A model generated the notes under the pieces. It searched no databases and had not been told where the DNA came from. It saw nothing but the letters and a program-made list of their open reading frames with translations. From a virus: a stretch of DNA of 58,369 bases. Shown in pieces: positions 42,341 to 50,191 of the stretch (its first letter is position 1; each line of letters starts with the position of its first letter). The DNA is taken from positions 1 through 58,369 of IMG/VR virus record IMGVR_UViG_3300028859_000024; one strand, 5' to 3'. The position numbers and the translations under genes were made by a program.

Positions 42341-42797
42341 CGTTTCCTTTCAACATTTCAATTGCTTTTTTCGCCAATTCTTTTGTTAGCCCTGTTTTAA
42401 ATTCTGTTTTAATCAAATGACACTTTAAATGATTTATATCAAAATCATCAATAATGACAAAAGATTTTACATCTTTTTTAATATCTAAAAATTGTTGAAC
42501 TTCCAAACCACGATCAACAGCATGAAATTCTTTTCCTTCTTCCCAATGTGAACTTAACTCTGGTGCCAAACCAATAACTTTACCTGTTATTCCCCAATAT
42601 TTCATTATTAGAGAAAGTTCTTGTTGACCACAATATTTCCAAGAGCTAGTGATAACTATTTTTGCTTTAGTTTCTTCTGTTATCTTATTTAATTGTTTGA
42701 TGCAATTTTCGTCAGCAACCATTGATTTGCCAACACGATCTTTAAAATCAGATGTTATAACCAAAACACCATCAATATCTAAAAATATTATTTTCAT
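42333..42797 (-). CDS. HAD-superfamily phosphatase-like protein
   Basis: This 154-aa protein has 'IFLDIDGVLV' at the N-terminus (Asp7 and Asp9, the nucleophile and acid), 'KIVITSSWKYC' (motif II) and 'SFVIIDDFDI' (motif IV). This layout is that of the small HAD domain proteins joined to RNA-repair enzymes, so a nucleic acid or nucleotide phosphatase is likely. It is separated by one base from the gene at 42797. Confidence 0.8.
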   Translation of the reverse strand: MKIIFLDIDGVLVITSDFKDRVGKSMVADENCIKQLNKITEETKAKIVITSSWKYCGQQELSLIMKYWGITGKVIGLAPELSSHWEEGKEFHAVDRGLEVQQFLDIKKDVKSFVIIDDFDINHLKCHLIKTEFKTGLTKELAKKAIEMLKGNDE

Positions 42798-43342
42798 TAT
42801 TTTCTATCTAAGAAATCACAAATTTCTTGTGCTTCTTTATATTTTGTCTTAGAACTATATGGTCTATCTAAGCATGGCCCTTCATCTCTTTCATTCTTCG
42901 GAACACCATCAACTGAATGCCATTTATAGTTCCAAACTGATATTTTATTGTACGCTACTAAGCAATCGATCAAATATTCAGCTAACATAAAATCAGGTGT
43001 GTTGGAGGTATTTTCTAAACTAAATTTATTCAGCAATCTTGATAATTGCTTATTAAATGATTCTGATTCTGTTGAAGATTGTTCCATCAATCCTATTTCA
43101 TCTTTTACTGAGTATTTGTATGTTTCTCCACAATTACAAACTGGTATACCTGATATTGGAGAATCTATATCACAGTGATAAACATGTTTATGATCTTCAT
43201 TTGTTGTAAATTCTCCACAACTCATTACTTCATCTGCATAAGTAAGAATTTTACGCCAATTATTAGGAATTAACTGTCCTGTGGTTAATTTTACAGCTAT
43301 TTCTCTAACATTTTTATATGCTTCAATTTCTTGTTTATTCAT
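42797..43342 (-). CDS. Unknown protein
   Basis: This 181-aa protein contains a Cys/His stretch 'HKHVYHCDIDSPISGIPVCNC' near 50-70, which might bind a metal. The C-terminal third has 'MLAEYLIDCLVAYNKISVW' and ends with a charged tail. No family recognised. It follows TTGAGG, 8 bp before the ATG, and reads on into the HAD gene. Confidence 0.7.
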   Translation of the reverse strand: MNKQEIEAYKNVREIAVKLTTGQLIPNNWRKILTYADEVMSCGEFTTNEDHKHVYHCDIDSPISGIPVCNCGETYKYSVKDEIGLMEQSSTESESFNKQLSRLLNKFSLENTSNTPDFMLAEYLIDCLVAYNKISVWNYKWHSVDGVPKNERDEGPCLDRPYSSKTKYKEAQEICDFLDRK

Positions 43343-43349
43343 AATTTCC

Positions 43350-43646
43350 TCAAGTTAATATAATTTTACAAATATCTTGCACTAGCTCTTCTTCAGCATC
43401 ATATTTGTTTTTTCTAGGTAATGCTTTTAAAGCTTTAAAAGCAACATGAAGCATTTCATGTATATAAAAATCATCTGGTGGATTATCATCTTTAATCCAC
43501 AGAAATAATTCTGCCACTCTTTTCTTTTCATTTATGCAAATTTGCCCAGAATATATTCCTTCATCGTTGGGAATAATAATCCAATCTTTCAAAATTCTAA
43601 ATTTATTTTTTGCTTCAGAAATTTTTTGTATGATATCAACATTCAT
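43350..43646 (-). CDS. Small metallopeptidase-like protein
   Basis: Start MNVDIIQKIS at 43646, chosen because a leaderless-type promoter ends exactly 6 bp upstream. The 98-aa protein contains 'FYIHEMLHVAF' (HExxH) near 62 and 'EELVQDICKII' further on, where the Glu could be the third zinc ligand. A second small HExxH protein lies at 13701. Short length makes activity uncertain. Confidence 0.6.
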   Translation of the reverse strand: MNVDIIQKISEAKNKFRILKDWIIIPNDEGIYSGQICINEKKRVAELFLWIKDDNPPDDFYIHEMLHVAFKALKALPRKNKYDAEEELVQDICKIILT

Positions 43647-43652
43647 ACATTT

Positions 43653-43681
43653 ATTTAAACACAAACAAAAAGATAAGTCAA
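43653..43681 (-). promoter_or_regulatory. Leaderless-type promoter, overlapping a terminator
   Basis: TTGACT (43681-43676), 17 bp, TTAAAT (43658-43653), 6 bp, then ATG at 43646. The -35 lies in the loop/left arm region of the terminator at 43668-43703. Confidence 0.6.
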
Positions 43682-43703
43682 GATTTTTCTTAACTTATCT
43701 TTT
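43668..43703. terminator. Terminator after the 44317 operon
   Basis: An 11-bp perfect stem (43668-43678 with 43693-43703; AAAAGATAAGT) has an A/T-rich 14-nt loop. It follows the leftward gene ending at 43713. It also covers the -35 region of the next promoter. Confidence 0.6.
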
Positions 43704-43712
43704 GTAAAATAA

Positions 43713-44144
43713 CTAAAAACTAAGTTTTATGCTTTGAATAATTCCATGACTCATATTGCTTACATTAGCTCTTAACCACGCATATTGGCCAGTAATTGTA
43801 AAAAACTTATTTGTGACTACAGGCTTGCCAGATTCTTGAATACCTGGAACTAATGGAGTGTAATCAAATACTAAATTACTTACAGAACTTCCATCCATCC
43901 CACTAACCAATTCTACTGGAATCCAAGGACCAATATTTGGATATTTATTTAATGTTGCTTCAATTGCAACATTTGCAGTAAGATTAGATGCAATAATTTG
44001 AATTGTGTGTTGCCCATTTGATCTATTAACTAACCCTGCACCTTTTACTGGATGAGAAATAAAATTAGATACTTTGGTGGTATTAGTACCAATACCCCCA
44101 TCATAATCCAACCCTGAAATCAACACATTGCCAAAATCCGTCAT
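43713..44144 (-). CDS. Virion-like protein of unknown role
   Basis: This 143-aa protein is rich in Gly, Asn, Ser and Thr and predicted to be beta-rich ('TIQIIASNLTANVAIEA', 'FFTITGQYAWLRANVSN'), like small tail or head-decoration proteins. No catalytic motif. It begins just after the small gene at 44147 and ends before a terminator. It could be structural, but no homologue is recognised. Confidence 0.65.
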   Translation of the reverse strand: MTDFGNVLISGLDYDGGIGTNTTKVSNFISHPVKGAGLVNRSNGQHTIQIIASNLTANVAIEATLNKYPNIGPWIPVELVSGMDGSSVSNLVFDYTPLVPGIQESGKPVVTNKFFTITGQYAWLRANVSNMSHGIIQSIKLSF

Positions 44145-44146
44145 AA

Positions 44147-44317
44147 TTATTCCGCTATCATTTCCACAATAATTTTTTGATCGTCAATTATTGCTTCAAC
44201 TGCTTCCAAAAGAGTTATCAATTTTCCAACAGATATCATTTCTTCTGGCTCTGATTCTTTATCTTTCAAAATAGTACTCAAAGATAGCACTATTTTAGTC
44301 GTATGTATTCTTGCCAT
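44147..44317 (-). CDS. Small unknown protein
   Basis: This 56-aa frame (MARIHTTKIV...) is acidic and helical ('EPEEMISVGKLITLLEAVEA'). It follows TTTAGGAGAATTT with good spacing to the ATG. It sits between ClpA-like and virion-like genes in a continuous leftward run. Short but with strong start signals. Confidence 0.65.
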   Translation of the reverse strand: MARIHTTKIVLSLSTILKDKESEPEEMISVGKLITLLEAVEAIIDDQKIIVEMIAE

Positions 44318-44325
44318 AAATTCTC

Positions 44326-46578
44326 CTAAATTGTTGGTTGGGCAACTTTTTTCATTATTTTAACAGTAGAAATAGAATGATTTACAGTTAAAACATTATT
44401 ACACCAATCCAAATGAACATTTGAATTATTAGATATATCGCCATTTAATAATTTTACGCTTAAAGGATACTTAATTGTTGAATCAACAATTTTTGCAATC
44501 TTTCGAGCACCATATTGACTATCAGTATTTAGTGAAAGAATATGATCTATTAAATTTTCACTGGGGATGAGCTTAATGCTCTTATCCTTTAATAAAGATT
44601 CAATATCTAAAATTCTTTCATTAACTATTCTACGAAGGCTAATATCGTCCAATTTGTTAAATTCAACAATACCAGTGATTCTTCCACGAAGTTCTGTTAA
44701 CATAAATGAATCAACTGCTTTTGAAGTTTCACTCTTTCCACTATTATTGGTATTGAATCCTAAATTCAATTTTTCACTTTCTTTAGAGCCAAGATTGCTG
44801 CACATTACCACAATTGAATTTCTGCAATCAGCTACTTTTCCAGTTGTTCCTGTAATTTTGCCATCATCTAATAATTGGAGAAGAATAGTAAAAATATCAG
44901 GATGTGCTTTTTCCATTTCATCGAACAAAATTACTGAATTCGGATGTTTGATAATATCATTAATAAGTTGACCTTCGCCTGTCCCGCCATCACCAAACCC
45001 TACATATCCAGGAGGTGCTCCAATCAAACGAGCAAGAGTATGCTTTTCTTGAAATTCACTCATATCATATTTAAGTAATGACATATTCATATGAGCAGCG
45101 ATTTGCTTGGCGAGAAATGTTTTTCCTACGCCAGAAGGACCAGTAAATACATAACTTCCAATTGGTTTATTTGGATCACGCAGACCAGATTGAGCAATAA
45201 TCAAGCCTTCAGATACAGAATCAATAGCGTTATCTTGATGAAATACTTTATTTTTTAATATACTTCCAATTGTCAAAATATCCATTGAAGTTTTTGTATC
45301 AGTATCTTTAATATGAATCCCAGTGATTTCTGAAACTTCAGCAACTATAGATTCTCTATTAACAATTTTATTTTTTAATGATAAAACTTGAGTTCTTGCG
45401 CACGCGCTATCAATAACATCAATTGCTTTATCTGGAAATTTTCTATCAGTTTGATATCTTCCAGTTAATTCAACGGCTGCTTTAATTGCATCTTGATTAA
45501 TTTTGCAATGATGAAATTTCTCCATGGAAAGTTTATTGCCATTAAGAATCAAAATAGTTTCTTCATGAGAAGGCTCATCGATATTCAGAACCCTAAATCT
45601 GCGCATCAAAGCAGAATCTTTTTCAAATGTTTGACGGTATCCTTCCCATGTAGTCGCTGCTAGAACTTTAATGTTTCCGCGAGAAAGTTCTGGCTTCAAC
45701 ATTGCTGAAAAACCAACACCTGATTGACTCTTTCCTTCACCAGCATCCATCTGATGAGCTTCGTCTACAAATAAAATAGCTTTTGGATTTGCAACTAATT
45801 CTGAAATAATATTTTTGATTTTTTCTTCAAAATCTCCGCGATATCTGCAACCAGCCAGCACACCACCCACATCCAAACTAAAAATAATCTTATCTTTTAG
45901 AATTTTGGGTACTTTTCCAATATTAATATTGTGTGCCAAACCTTCCACAATCTGCGACTTTCCCACTCCAGGATCGCCAATCATTAAAACATTGCTCTTC
46001 TTCTTTTTTGCCAAAGTATGAGCAATACTGAACAATTCTGTCTCTCTGCCAATAAGAACATCATAATTCTTTTTTACTTTTTCGTTAAGATTAATACAAA
46101 ATTCATCCAAAGCTGATTTATTAATATCAACAGCATCATTCATTTTTTTAATCATTTCCTCATCAATTCCATATTTTGTCATAAAATAACTGGCATATGA
46201 TTCAGTATTTTTCAAAATATTGTTAAATATATCATAATGTGAAATTTCACGATTATTTTTTCGGGCGTCAGTTGCAGCATTAACAATGATCATTTGAACT
46301 GATGCAGTAATTTGACCAGTCATAACGTCTGGATTTTCATTAAAAATTTGATTTTTCAATAAATGGGATTGAGATTTGATGTAATTAAAAATATCATTTA
46401 ATAAACTTTGAGTTTCAATACCTTGATTATTAAAAAATTCTTTTACTTTAGAATTTTGAATTGCTATATATAAAATATGTTCAGAAGTGATAGTGGTTTG
46501 ATTTAAACCAATAGCCAACTGAAAACTCATATCAATGATATTCTTAATTAAAAATGATTGATTATTAAATTCTGGCAT
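44326..46578 (-). CDS. ClpA-like AAA+ unfoldase
   Basis: This 750-aa protein has the ClpA layout (E. coli ClpA is 758 aa): an N-terminal Clp-N domain (about 1-140), D1 with Walker A 'GDPGVGKS' (201-208) and 'ILFVDEAH' (268-275), and D2 with Walker A 'GPSGVGKT' (480-487) and 'ILFDEMEKAH'. It lacks the ClpB middle coiled coil. The loop after D2 Walker B has 'LNLGFNT' (about 607-613), which resembles the [IL]G[LF] hook by which ClpA docks on ClpP. It may redirect the host's ClpP. A DnaJ-like gene is directly upstream. It has its own sigma70 promoter (46603) and a leader with CGAAAGGA. Confidence 0.85.
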   Translation of the reverse strand: MPEFNNQSFLIKNIIDMSFQLAIGLNQTTITSEHILYIAIQNSKVKEFFNNQGIETQSLLNDIFNYIKSQSHLLKNQIFNENPDVMTGQITASVQMIIVNAATDARKNNREISHYDIFNNILKNTESYASYFMTKYGIDEEMIKKMNDAVDINKSALDEFCINLNEKVKKNYDVLIGRETELFSIAHTLAKKKKSNVLMIGDPGVGKSQIVEGLAHNINIGKVPKILKDKIIFSLDVGGVLAGCRYRGDFEEKIKNIISELVANPKAILFVDEAHQMDAGEGKSQSGVGFSAMLKPELSRGNIKVLAATTWEGYRQTFEKDSALMRRFRVLNIDEPSHEETILILNGNKLSMEKFHHCKINQDAIKAAVELTGRYQTDRKFPDKAIDVIDSACARTQVLSLKNKIVNRESIVAEVSEITGIHIKDTDTKTSMDILTIGSILKNKVFHQDNAIDSVSEGLIIAQSGLRDPNKPIGSYVFTGPSGVGKTFLAKQIAAHMNMSLLKYDMSEFQEKHTLARLIGAPPGYVGFGDGGTGEGQLINDIIKHPNSVILFDEMEKAHPDIFTILLQLLDDGKITGTTGKVADCRNSIVVMCSNLGSKESEKLNLGFNTNNSGKSETSKAVDSFMLTELRGRITGIVEFNKLDDISLRRIVNERILDIESLLKDKSIKLIPSENLIDHILSLNTDSQYGARKIAKIVDSTIKYPLSVKLLNGDISNNSNVHLDWCNNVLTVNHSISTVKIMKKVAQPTI

Positions 46579-46602
46579 GTTTTGTCCTTTCGATATATTT
46601 AG

Positions 46603-46631
46603 ATATTATCATTGTTTGGCGCGATTGTCAA
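46603..46631 (-). promoter_or_regulatory. sigma70 promoter of the ClpA-like gene
   Basis: TTGACA (46631-46626), 17 bp, TAATAT (46608-46603). The leader carries CGAAAGGACA about 7 bp before the ATG. A second TTGACA lies 20 bp further upstream. Confidence 0.75.
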
Positions 46632-46649
46632 CAAAATATAGCGTGATTG

Positions 46650-47270
46650 TCAACAAAATATTGAAGATTTAATTCTAATATATAAAATTTCTCTTTTTTT
46701 GGTTAATTTATCCAGCAATCCTTCATTTGGGATATAGAATAATGTTCCAGATTTTGTTTTGGGTGGAATTACGACTCTGATTCTCGCATTATCTGGACCA
46801 TTAAAAACTTTTTCTCCACCGAAAAACAATTTCCAAAAAGGAATTGATAGAGACCTAAATAATTTTCCATTCTTATATAAGTAGTTTGGTGGAAAGTCAA
46901 CGATAACTTTAACTTCCAAAACACTTAAAGAATTTTCTTCCATCTGAATATTTCTATATTTTATAGTGTCATTGCTGATAATTCCAGGTGGAATTTTTAA
47001 TATGAATCTACGTTTTTCATCATTAGATGAAAAATATCTGTCACAACCCAAAATAGAATCTTGTAAAGATATAATAACTGTTACACAATATATTTTTTTA
47101 TTTTGAATAATGGCTTGCAAACAATCTTTATATTTTTCTTGTAATTTTTGAAATTTTTCAGTCGCTTCAGGATCATTTGGATTAACATCTGGATGGCATT
47201 CTTTGGCCAATATTCGATAAGCACTTTTTAATTGGCTATTTAATAGTGGGGTTGAATTTGAAATAGCCAT
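46650..47270 (-). CDS. DnaJ-like cochaperone
   Basis: This 206-aa protein has a J-domain with HPD at residues 26-28 ('AKECHPDVNPND'), shorter than usual since helix I is mostly missing, and a C-terminal DnaJ substrate domain ('FILKIPPGI', 'LEVKVIVDFPPN', 'GGEKVFNGPDN'). The HPD loop is what activates Hsp70 (DnaK). It lacks the zinc finger, as in CbpA. Together with the ClpA-like gene it suggests protein remodelling during infection, perhaps in capsid assembly. The start follows CGAGGT. Confidence 0.78.
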   Translation of the reverse strand: MAISNSTPLLNSQLKSAYRILAKECHPDVNPNDPEATEKFQKLQEKYKDCLQAIIQNKKIYCVTVIISLQDSILGCDRYFSSNDEKRRFILKIPPGIISNDTIKYRNIQMEENSLSVLEVKVIVDFPPNYLYKNGKLFRSLSIPFWKLFFGGEKVFNGPDNARIRVVIPPKTKSGTLFYIPNEGLLDKLTKKREILYIRIKSSIFC

Positions 47271-47286
47271 TAGAATTTACCTCGTT

Positions 47287-47748
47287 TTAATCAATTTTAT
47301 ATTCCTTTTCATTTTGGGTTTCTTCACAAATTTTAAATTTTACTGGCGGAATGATTCCGTTAAAGTACTTTGGACTCCCATCTTGTAATTTCTCTCTCAA
47401 CACATTTTCTTTAACTAATCGTTCTACTTCTCTCCATGCAAGATTTGATCGAGATTCACACAATGATTCTATTTGAAATATAAAATCTTCTTTTCCACAC
47501 TTTTCTATTTCAGATAGAAGCCACTTACACGACCCGCAATAGTTTTTCCAATTTGATTCTTTAATTATTTTTTTTCTATTTTTTTTGTTTTTGACTATTT
47601 TTCTTGTTATAGAATAAAAAAATTTTTTGCCGATATATTGTCTATTTGTAGAGATTTGAGTAATTCTATATTGAAATCCAACAAATTTATTTACATCAAA
47701 TTTCCATGGGGCAATCCAATGACCAGTATCTAATATATCTATTTCCAT
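47287..47748 (-). CDS. SegE-like GIY-YIG endonuclease
   Basis: This 153-aa protein has 'FQYRITQISTNRQYIGKKFF' (the GIY-YIG region), a basic stretch 'KNKKNRKKIIKESNWKNYCGSCKW' and 'WREVERLV', the layout of phage SegE-like GIY-YIG nucleases. These cut double-stranded DNA and may act as free-standing homing enzymes or in DNA processing. The start MEIDIL is 5 bp after a late box with no Shine-Dalgarno site, so it is leaderless. Confidence 0.75.
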   Translation of the reverse strand: MEIDILDTGHWIAPWKFDVNKFVGFQYRITQISTNRQYIGKKFFYSITRKIVKNKKNRKKIIKESNWKNYCGSCKWLLSEIEKCGKEDFIFQIESLCESRSNLAWREVERLVKENVLREKLQDGSPKYFNGIIPPVKFKICEETQNEKEYKID

Positions 47749-47753
47749 ATAAG

Positions 47754-47761
47754 TATTTATA
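47754..47761 (-). promoter_or_regulatory. Perfect late promoter 5 bp before a start codon
   Basis: TATAAATA (47761-47754), CTTAT, ATG at 47748. The box matches the T4 consensus exactly. Confidence 0.75.
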
Positions 47762-48204
47762 CAAAAAAAGAATAAACCTTTGGTTCTTCAAAAAAAGAAA
47801 TGGGGCGAAGCAAACCAATAAACGAGTTTTGACTGGCGCAGTGGAGCGGAGCGACACGAGCCCAAGGAAAAACGAGTTAATTCCTTTAGCCTTTGTCTGT
47901 ATTGCGAAGCAATACAGGGCGAAGCCGAAGTCCAAGAAAAATAATACCAACATTTATATAAACAAATATTTAATCTCTTGAATTAGAGATATAATTATGG
48001 CCAGTTCTTTCTTTTTAAGAACACTATTTATTTTTAGAGTTTATATATTTAATTTTGTCGTAGAGCGAACATTCGCTTCGCTCTGTTCGCCTACAAAAAA
48101 TACTAATTATAAATAAAATTATTTCGTGCTTACGCACTCAATAATTTTTTAATAATGATTATTTTTTAATAAAACGCTTTAAAAATTTAGATTTATTTAA
48201 AGAC

Positions 48205-48227
48205 AAGAACGCCATTGGGCGTCTTTT
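48205..48227. terminator. Hairpin with T-run
   Basis: AAG plus ACGCC pairs with GGCGT plus CTT around an ATTG loop (one bulged A), followed by TTTT. It resembles a rho-independent terminator for rightward transcription out of the preceding non-coding stretch. Confidence 0.5.
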
Positions 48228-48669
48228 GCGGAAAAATAATATATCAAAATAATATATTATATGAGAATTTTAATATTTCAAACTCCACAACGATCACTGA
48301 TATTACAACCGTCTTATAATACTATTTGCATTATAAACTGGACACTTTTTGTGTATAAACCCAGCGTATCTTCTTTGAATTTTGGGATGGCTATCCTGTA
48401 TCCCTCAAAGCCTGTATTACGACTTATATTAATAATTTTACTAACAGCGCAAAATATATAACAGTTCTCATTAACATTATATATTTTTGTGGGTTATTGA
48501 AGATTATCTTATGTTCTTTCCCACTCTATTCTGTCACTTTACTCAAGCCATGATAGCTACTATTGAAGGTTGGACCCGCCTAGTAATTCTTTACCACTGA
48601 AATCGAAACTAAAAAGACATAGTTTGAAAGTCGATTACTTTTATTACTCAAATTGTATTATTTCGCCAT

Positions 48670-48777
48670 GTTTACTTCACCATAATTTAAGCCATAAAAG
48701 TAATTGTTTACTTCACCATAATTTAAGCCATAAAAGTAATTGTTTACTTCACCATAATTTAAGCCATAAAAGTAATT
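48670..48777. repeat. Three tandem 36-bp repeats
   Basis: Three identical abutting 36-bp units lie at 48670-48705, 48706-48741 and 48742-48777; a partial fourth starts at 48778. Each unit can form a hairpin by pairing TTACTT with AAGTAA. There are no spacers, so this is not a CRISPR array. Confidence 0.9.
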
Positions 48778-48843
48778 GTTACTTGCCATGTATCTTCCAT
48801 ATTAATTCTATTTATACTACCTAAACATCAAAATTGCTATACA

Positions 48844-50151
48844 TTAAAAAAAATATTTTGCTCCCTCTATTTGTGAGACAGCAGCATTGGGAAAATATAT
48901 ATTTCTCATATTCATTGCCATTTGCTCAGTTGGAAGAAACATAATATTATTTAAAAATATATTATTCCTAATACTCGACCTAAGAAATCCTTGATATGCG
49001 TGAGATAATGCATGATGCAACTGCAATTCTTCCATATCAAAACCCAAATCTGTCATTTTTTTATTGCAAGCTGGCGGGACATTGTAAGCACCTGACTCAG
49101 CATAGTGAGCATAATTATTATATTTATTTAATCCCTTAATCTCAAAATTCATTTGAATCATATTTTTTATATGCTTAAATGGATTTCCAATATTATTTTG
49201 CACTAGTATTTCTTCTTCTCCAATGGTTAAACCAACCAACATGTCATATAATTCAAAATTAGTAACTGTGGATTCAATTTTATTTGGTTCATTATAATAA
49301 TTTTTGCTCCATGGAGAATGTGTTGTCATCCATTTAATTATAATAGGTTGATCGTGAGTTTCAAACCTTTTTGATATTAATAAATTTTCAGTTTTAATTC
49401 CTTTTAAATTTAAATATGCAGCCAATTTGCTTCTTTGAATCTCTGCTCCCATTAAATATAAATCAGCGAAATCCTCAAAAATATTAGTATCTAATTCAGC
49501 CCACATTTCTGCATTTGTGTCTCCAAAACGAAAAGCAACCATTGTTGTAGTATCGCCATATAGTGCCATATTTGGATTTAATAAATGCTGAATAAATTTT
49601 TGAAATGGAGGATATACATATGTACTATCTTTCCCGCCATATGAAATTGATTTTAAATAACCTTTATCTGATTTGGATAATGATTTGGGTTGTATTGACG
49701 TAAATCCGCCTTCATTTAAAGAGAATGTGCTTATTTTTAACATATCTTCAATTAGATCATTGCCATACCCATAATTTGCTGCATCGCAAGAATTAAAAGA
49801 CATAAAATCAAAAATTTCTGTCTCTTCGTCTATAAATACAGTCCAATTTTTTTTATTTGGAAAATGAGAAATGGATTTAAATGAAGCATGAGTAATAATT
49901 AAAATTTCATATTTTGCTGGTCGTCGCAGATATTTTTCAATTGATCCTACTACTCCTTGGCCAGCAATCGTATTTTTATAATTTATAATACGATGTGGTG
50001 TATTATTTAATCTTTTAGATATTTCATTTTGTAATTCGAGGGATGGACAAACGAAAAGAACTCTCATTTTCTTTTTAATGAGTTCTTTTGACAGATTTAA
50101 TGCAAATTCTGTCTTTCCTGATCCACACAACGCTGATACAAATTTAATCAT
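48844..50151 (-). CDS. Superfamily 2-like helicase/ATPase
   Basis: This 435-aa protein starts with Walker A 'CGSGKTEF' at residues 9-16 and has 'VLFVCPSLELQNEI' (motif Ia), a DEx-type box 'VFIDEETE' near 126 and, near the end, 'YQGFLRSSIRN' resembling motif VI (Q..R..R). The middle is unusual and does not match a standard helicase C domain. It may be a DNA or RNA helicase, or a related nucleic-acid translocase. The promoter, TTGACA-N17-TATAAT, ends exactly 6 bp before the ATG. Confidence 0.72.
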   Translation of the reverse strand: MIKFVSALCGSGKTEFALNLSKELIKKKMRVLFVCPSLELQNEISKRLNNTPHRIINYKNTIAGQGVVGSIEKYLRRPAKYEILIITHASFKSISHFPNKKNWTVFIDEETEIFDFMSFNSCDAANYGYGNDLIEDMLKISTFSLNEGGFTSIQPKSLSKSDKGYLKSISYGGKDSTYVYPPFQKFIQHLLNPNMALYGDTTTMVAFRFGDTNAEMWAELDTNIFEDFADLYLMGAEIQRSKLAAYLNLKGIKTENLLISKRFETHDQPIIIKWMTTHSPWSKNYYNEPNKIESTVTNFELYDMLVGLTIGEEEILVQNNIGNPFKHIKNMIQMNFEIKGLNKYNNYAHYAESGAYNVPPACNKKMTDLGFDMEELQLHHALSHAYQGFLRSSIRNNIFLNNIMFLPTEQMAMNMRNIYFPNAAVSQIEGAKYFF

Positions 50152-50157
50152 GCTTTA

Positions 50158-50186
50158 ATTATAGTTTATTTTTATAAAGATGTCAA
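50158..50186 (-). promoter_or_regulatory. Perfect consensus promoter, leaderless type
   Basis: TTGACA (50186-50181), 17 bp, TATAAT (50163-50158), then 6 bp (TAAAGC) to the ATG at 50151. Both boxes match consensus, and no Shine-Dalgarno site is present. Confidence 0.8.
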
Positions 50187-50191
50187 GATAA

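Larger units (their letters stand above)
47762..48843. other. 1.1-kb non-coding region of hairpins and repeats
   Basis: No convincing gene is present: the ORFs here are short, on both strands and without start signals. From 47800 to 47945 the GC content rises, with several GCGAAGC-like mini-hairpins. Stable hairpins include 47897-47917 (CTGTATTGC-GAA-GCAATACAG), 48060-48094 (7- and 4-bp stems around a bulged A) and 48374-48409 (TTTGA/TCAAA around GGGAT/ATCCC). The region ends with a 36-bp tandem repeat. It may encode a structured RNA, an origin or a packaging-related site. Confidence 0.6.

Noticed and set aside
47696-47981. Overlapping 85- and 91-codon ORFs in opposite directions
   Set aside because: Neither has a start signal; composition is odd and they overlap a hairpin-rich non-coding stretch and a late promoter.
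48060-48094. Strong hairpin as a terminator
   Set aside because: It is followed by A, not T, on the plus strand, and by no T-run on the minus strand, so a rho-independent role is unlikely.
48670-48777. Tandem repeats considered as a CRISPR array
   Set aside because: The three 36-bp units abut directly, with no spacers, and no cas genes are near.
48261-48824. Short rightward ORFs of 66 and 84 codons
   Set aside because: No ribosome site or promoter; the second is made of tandem-repeat translation.
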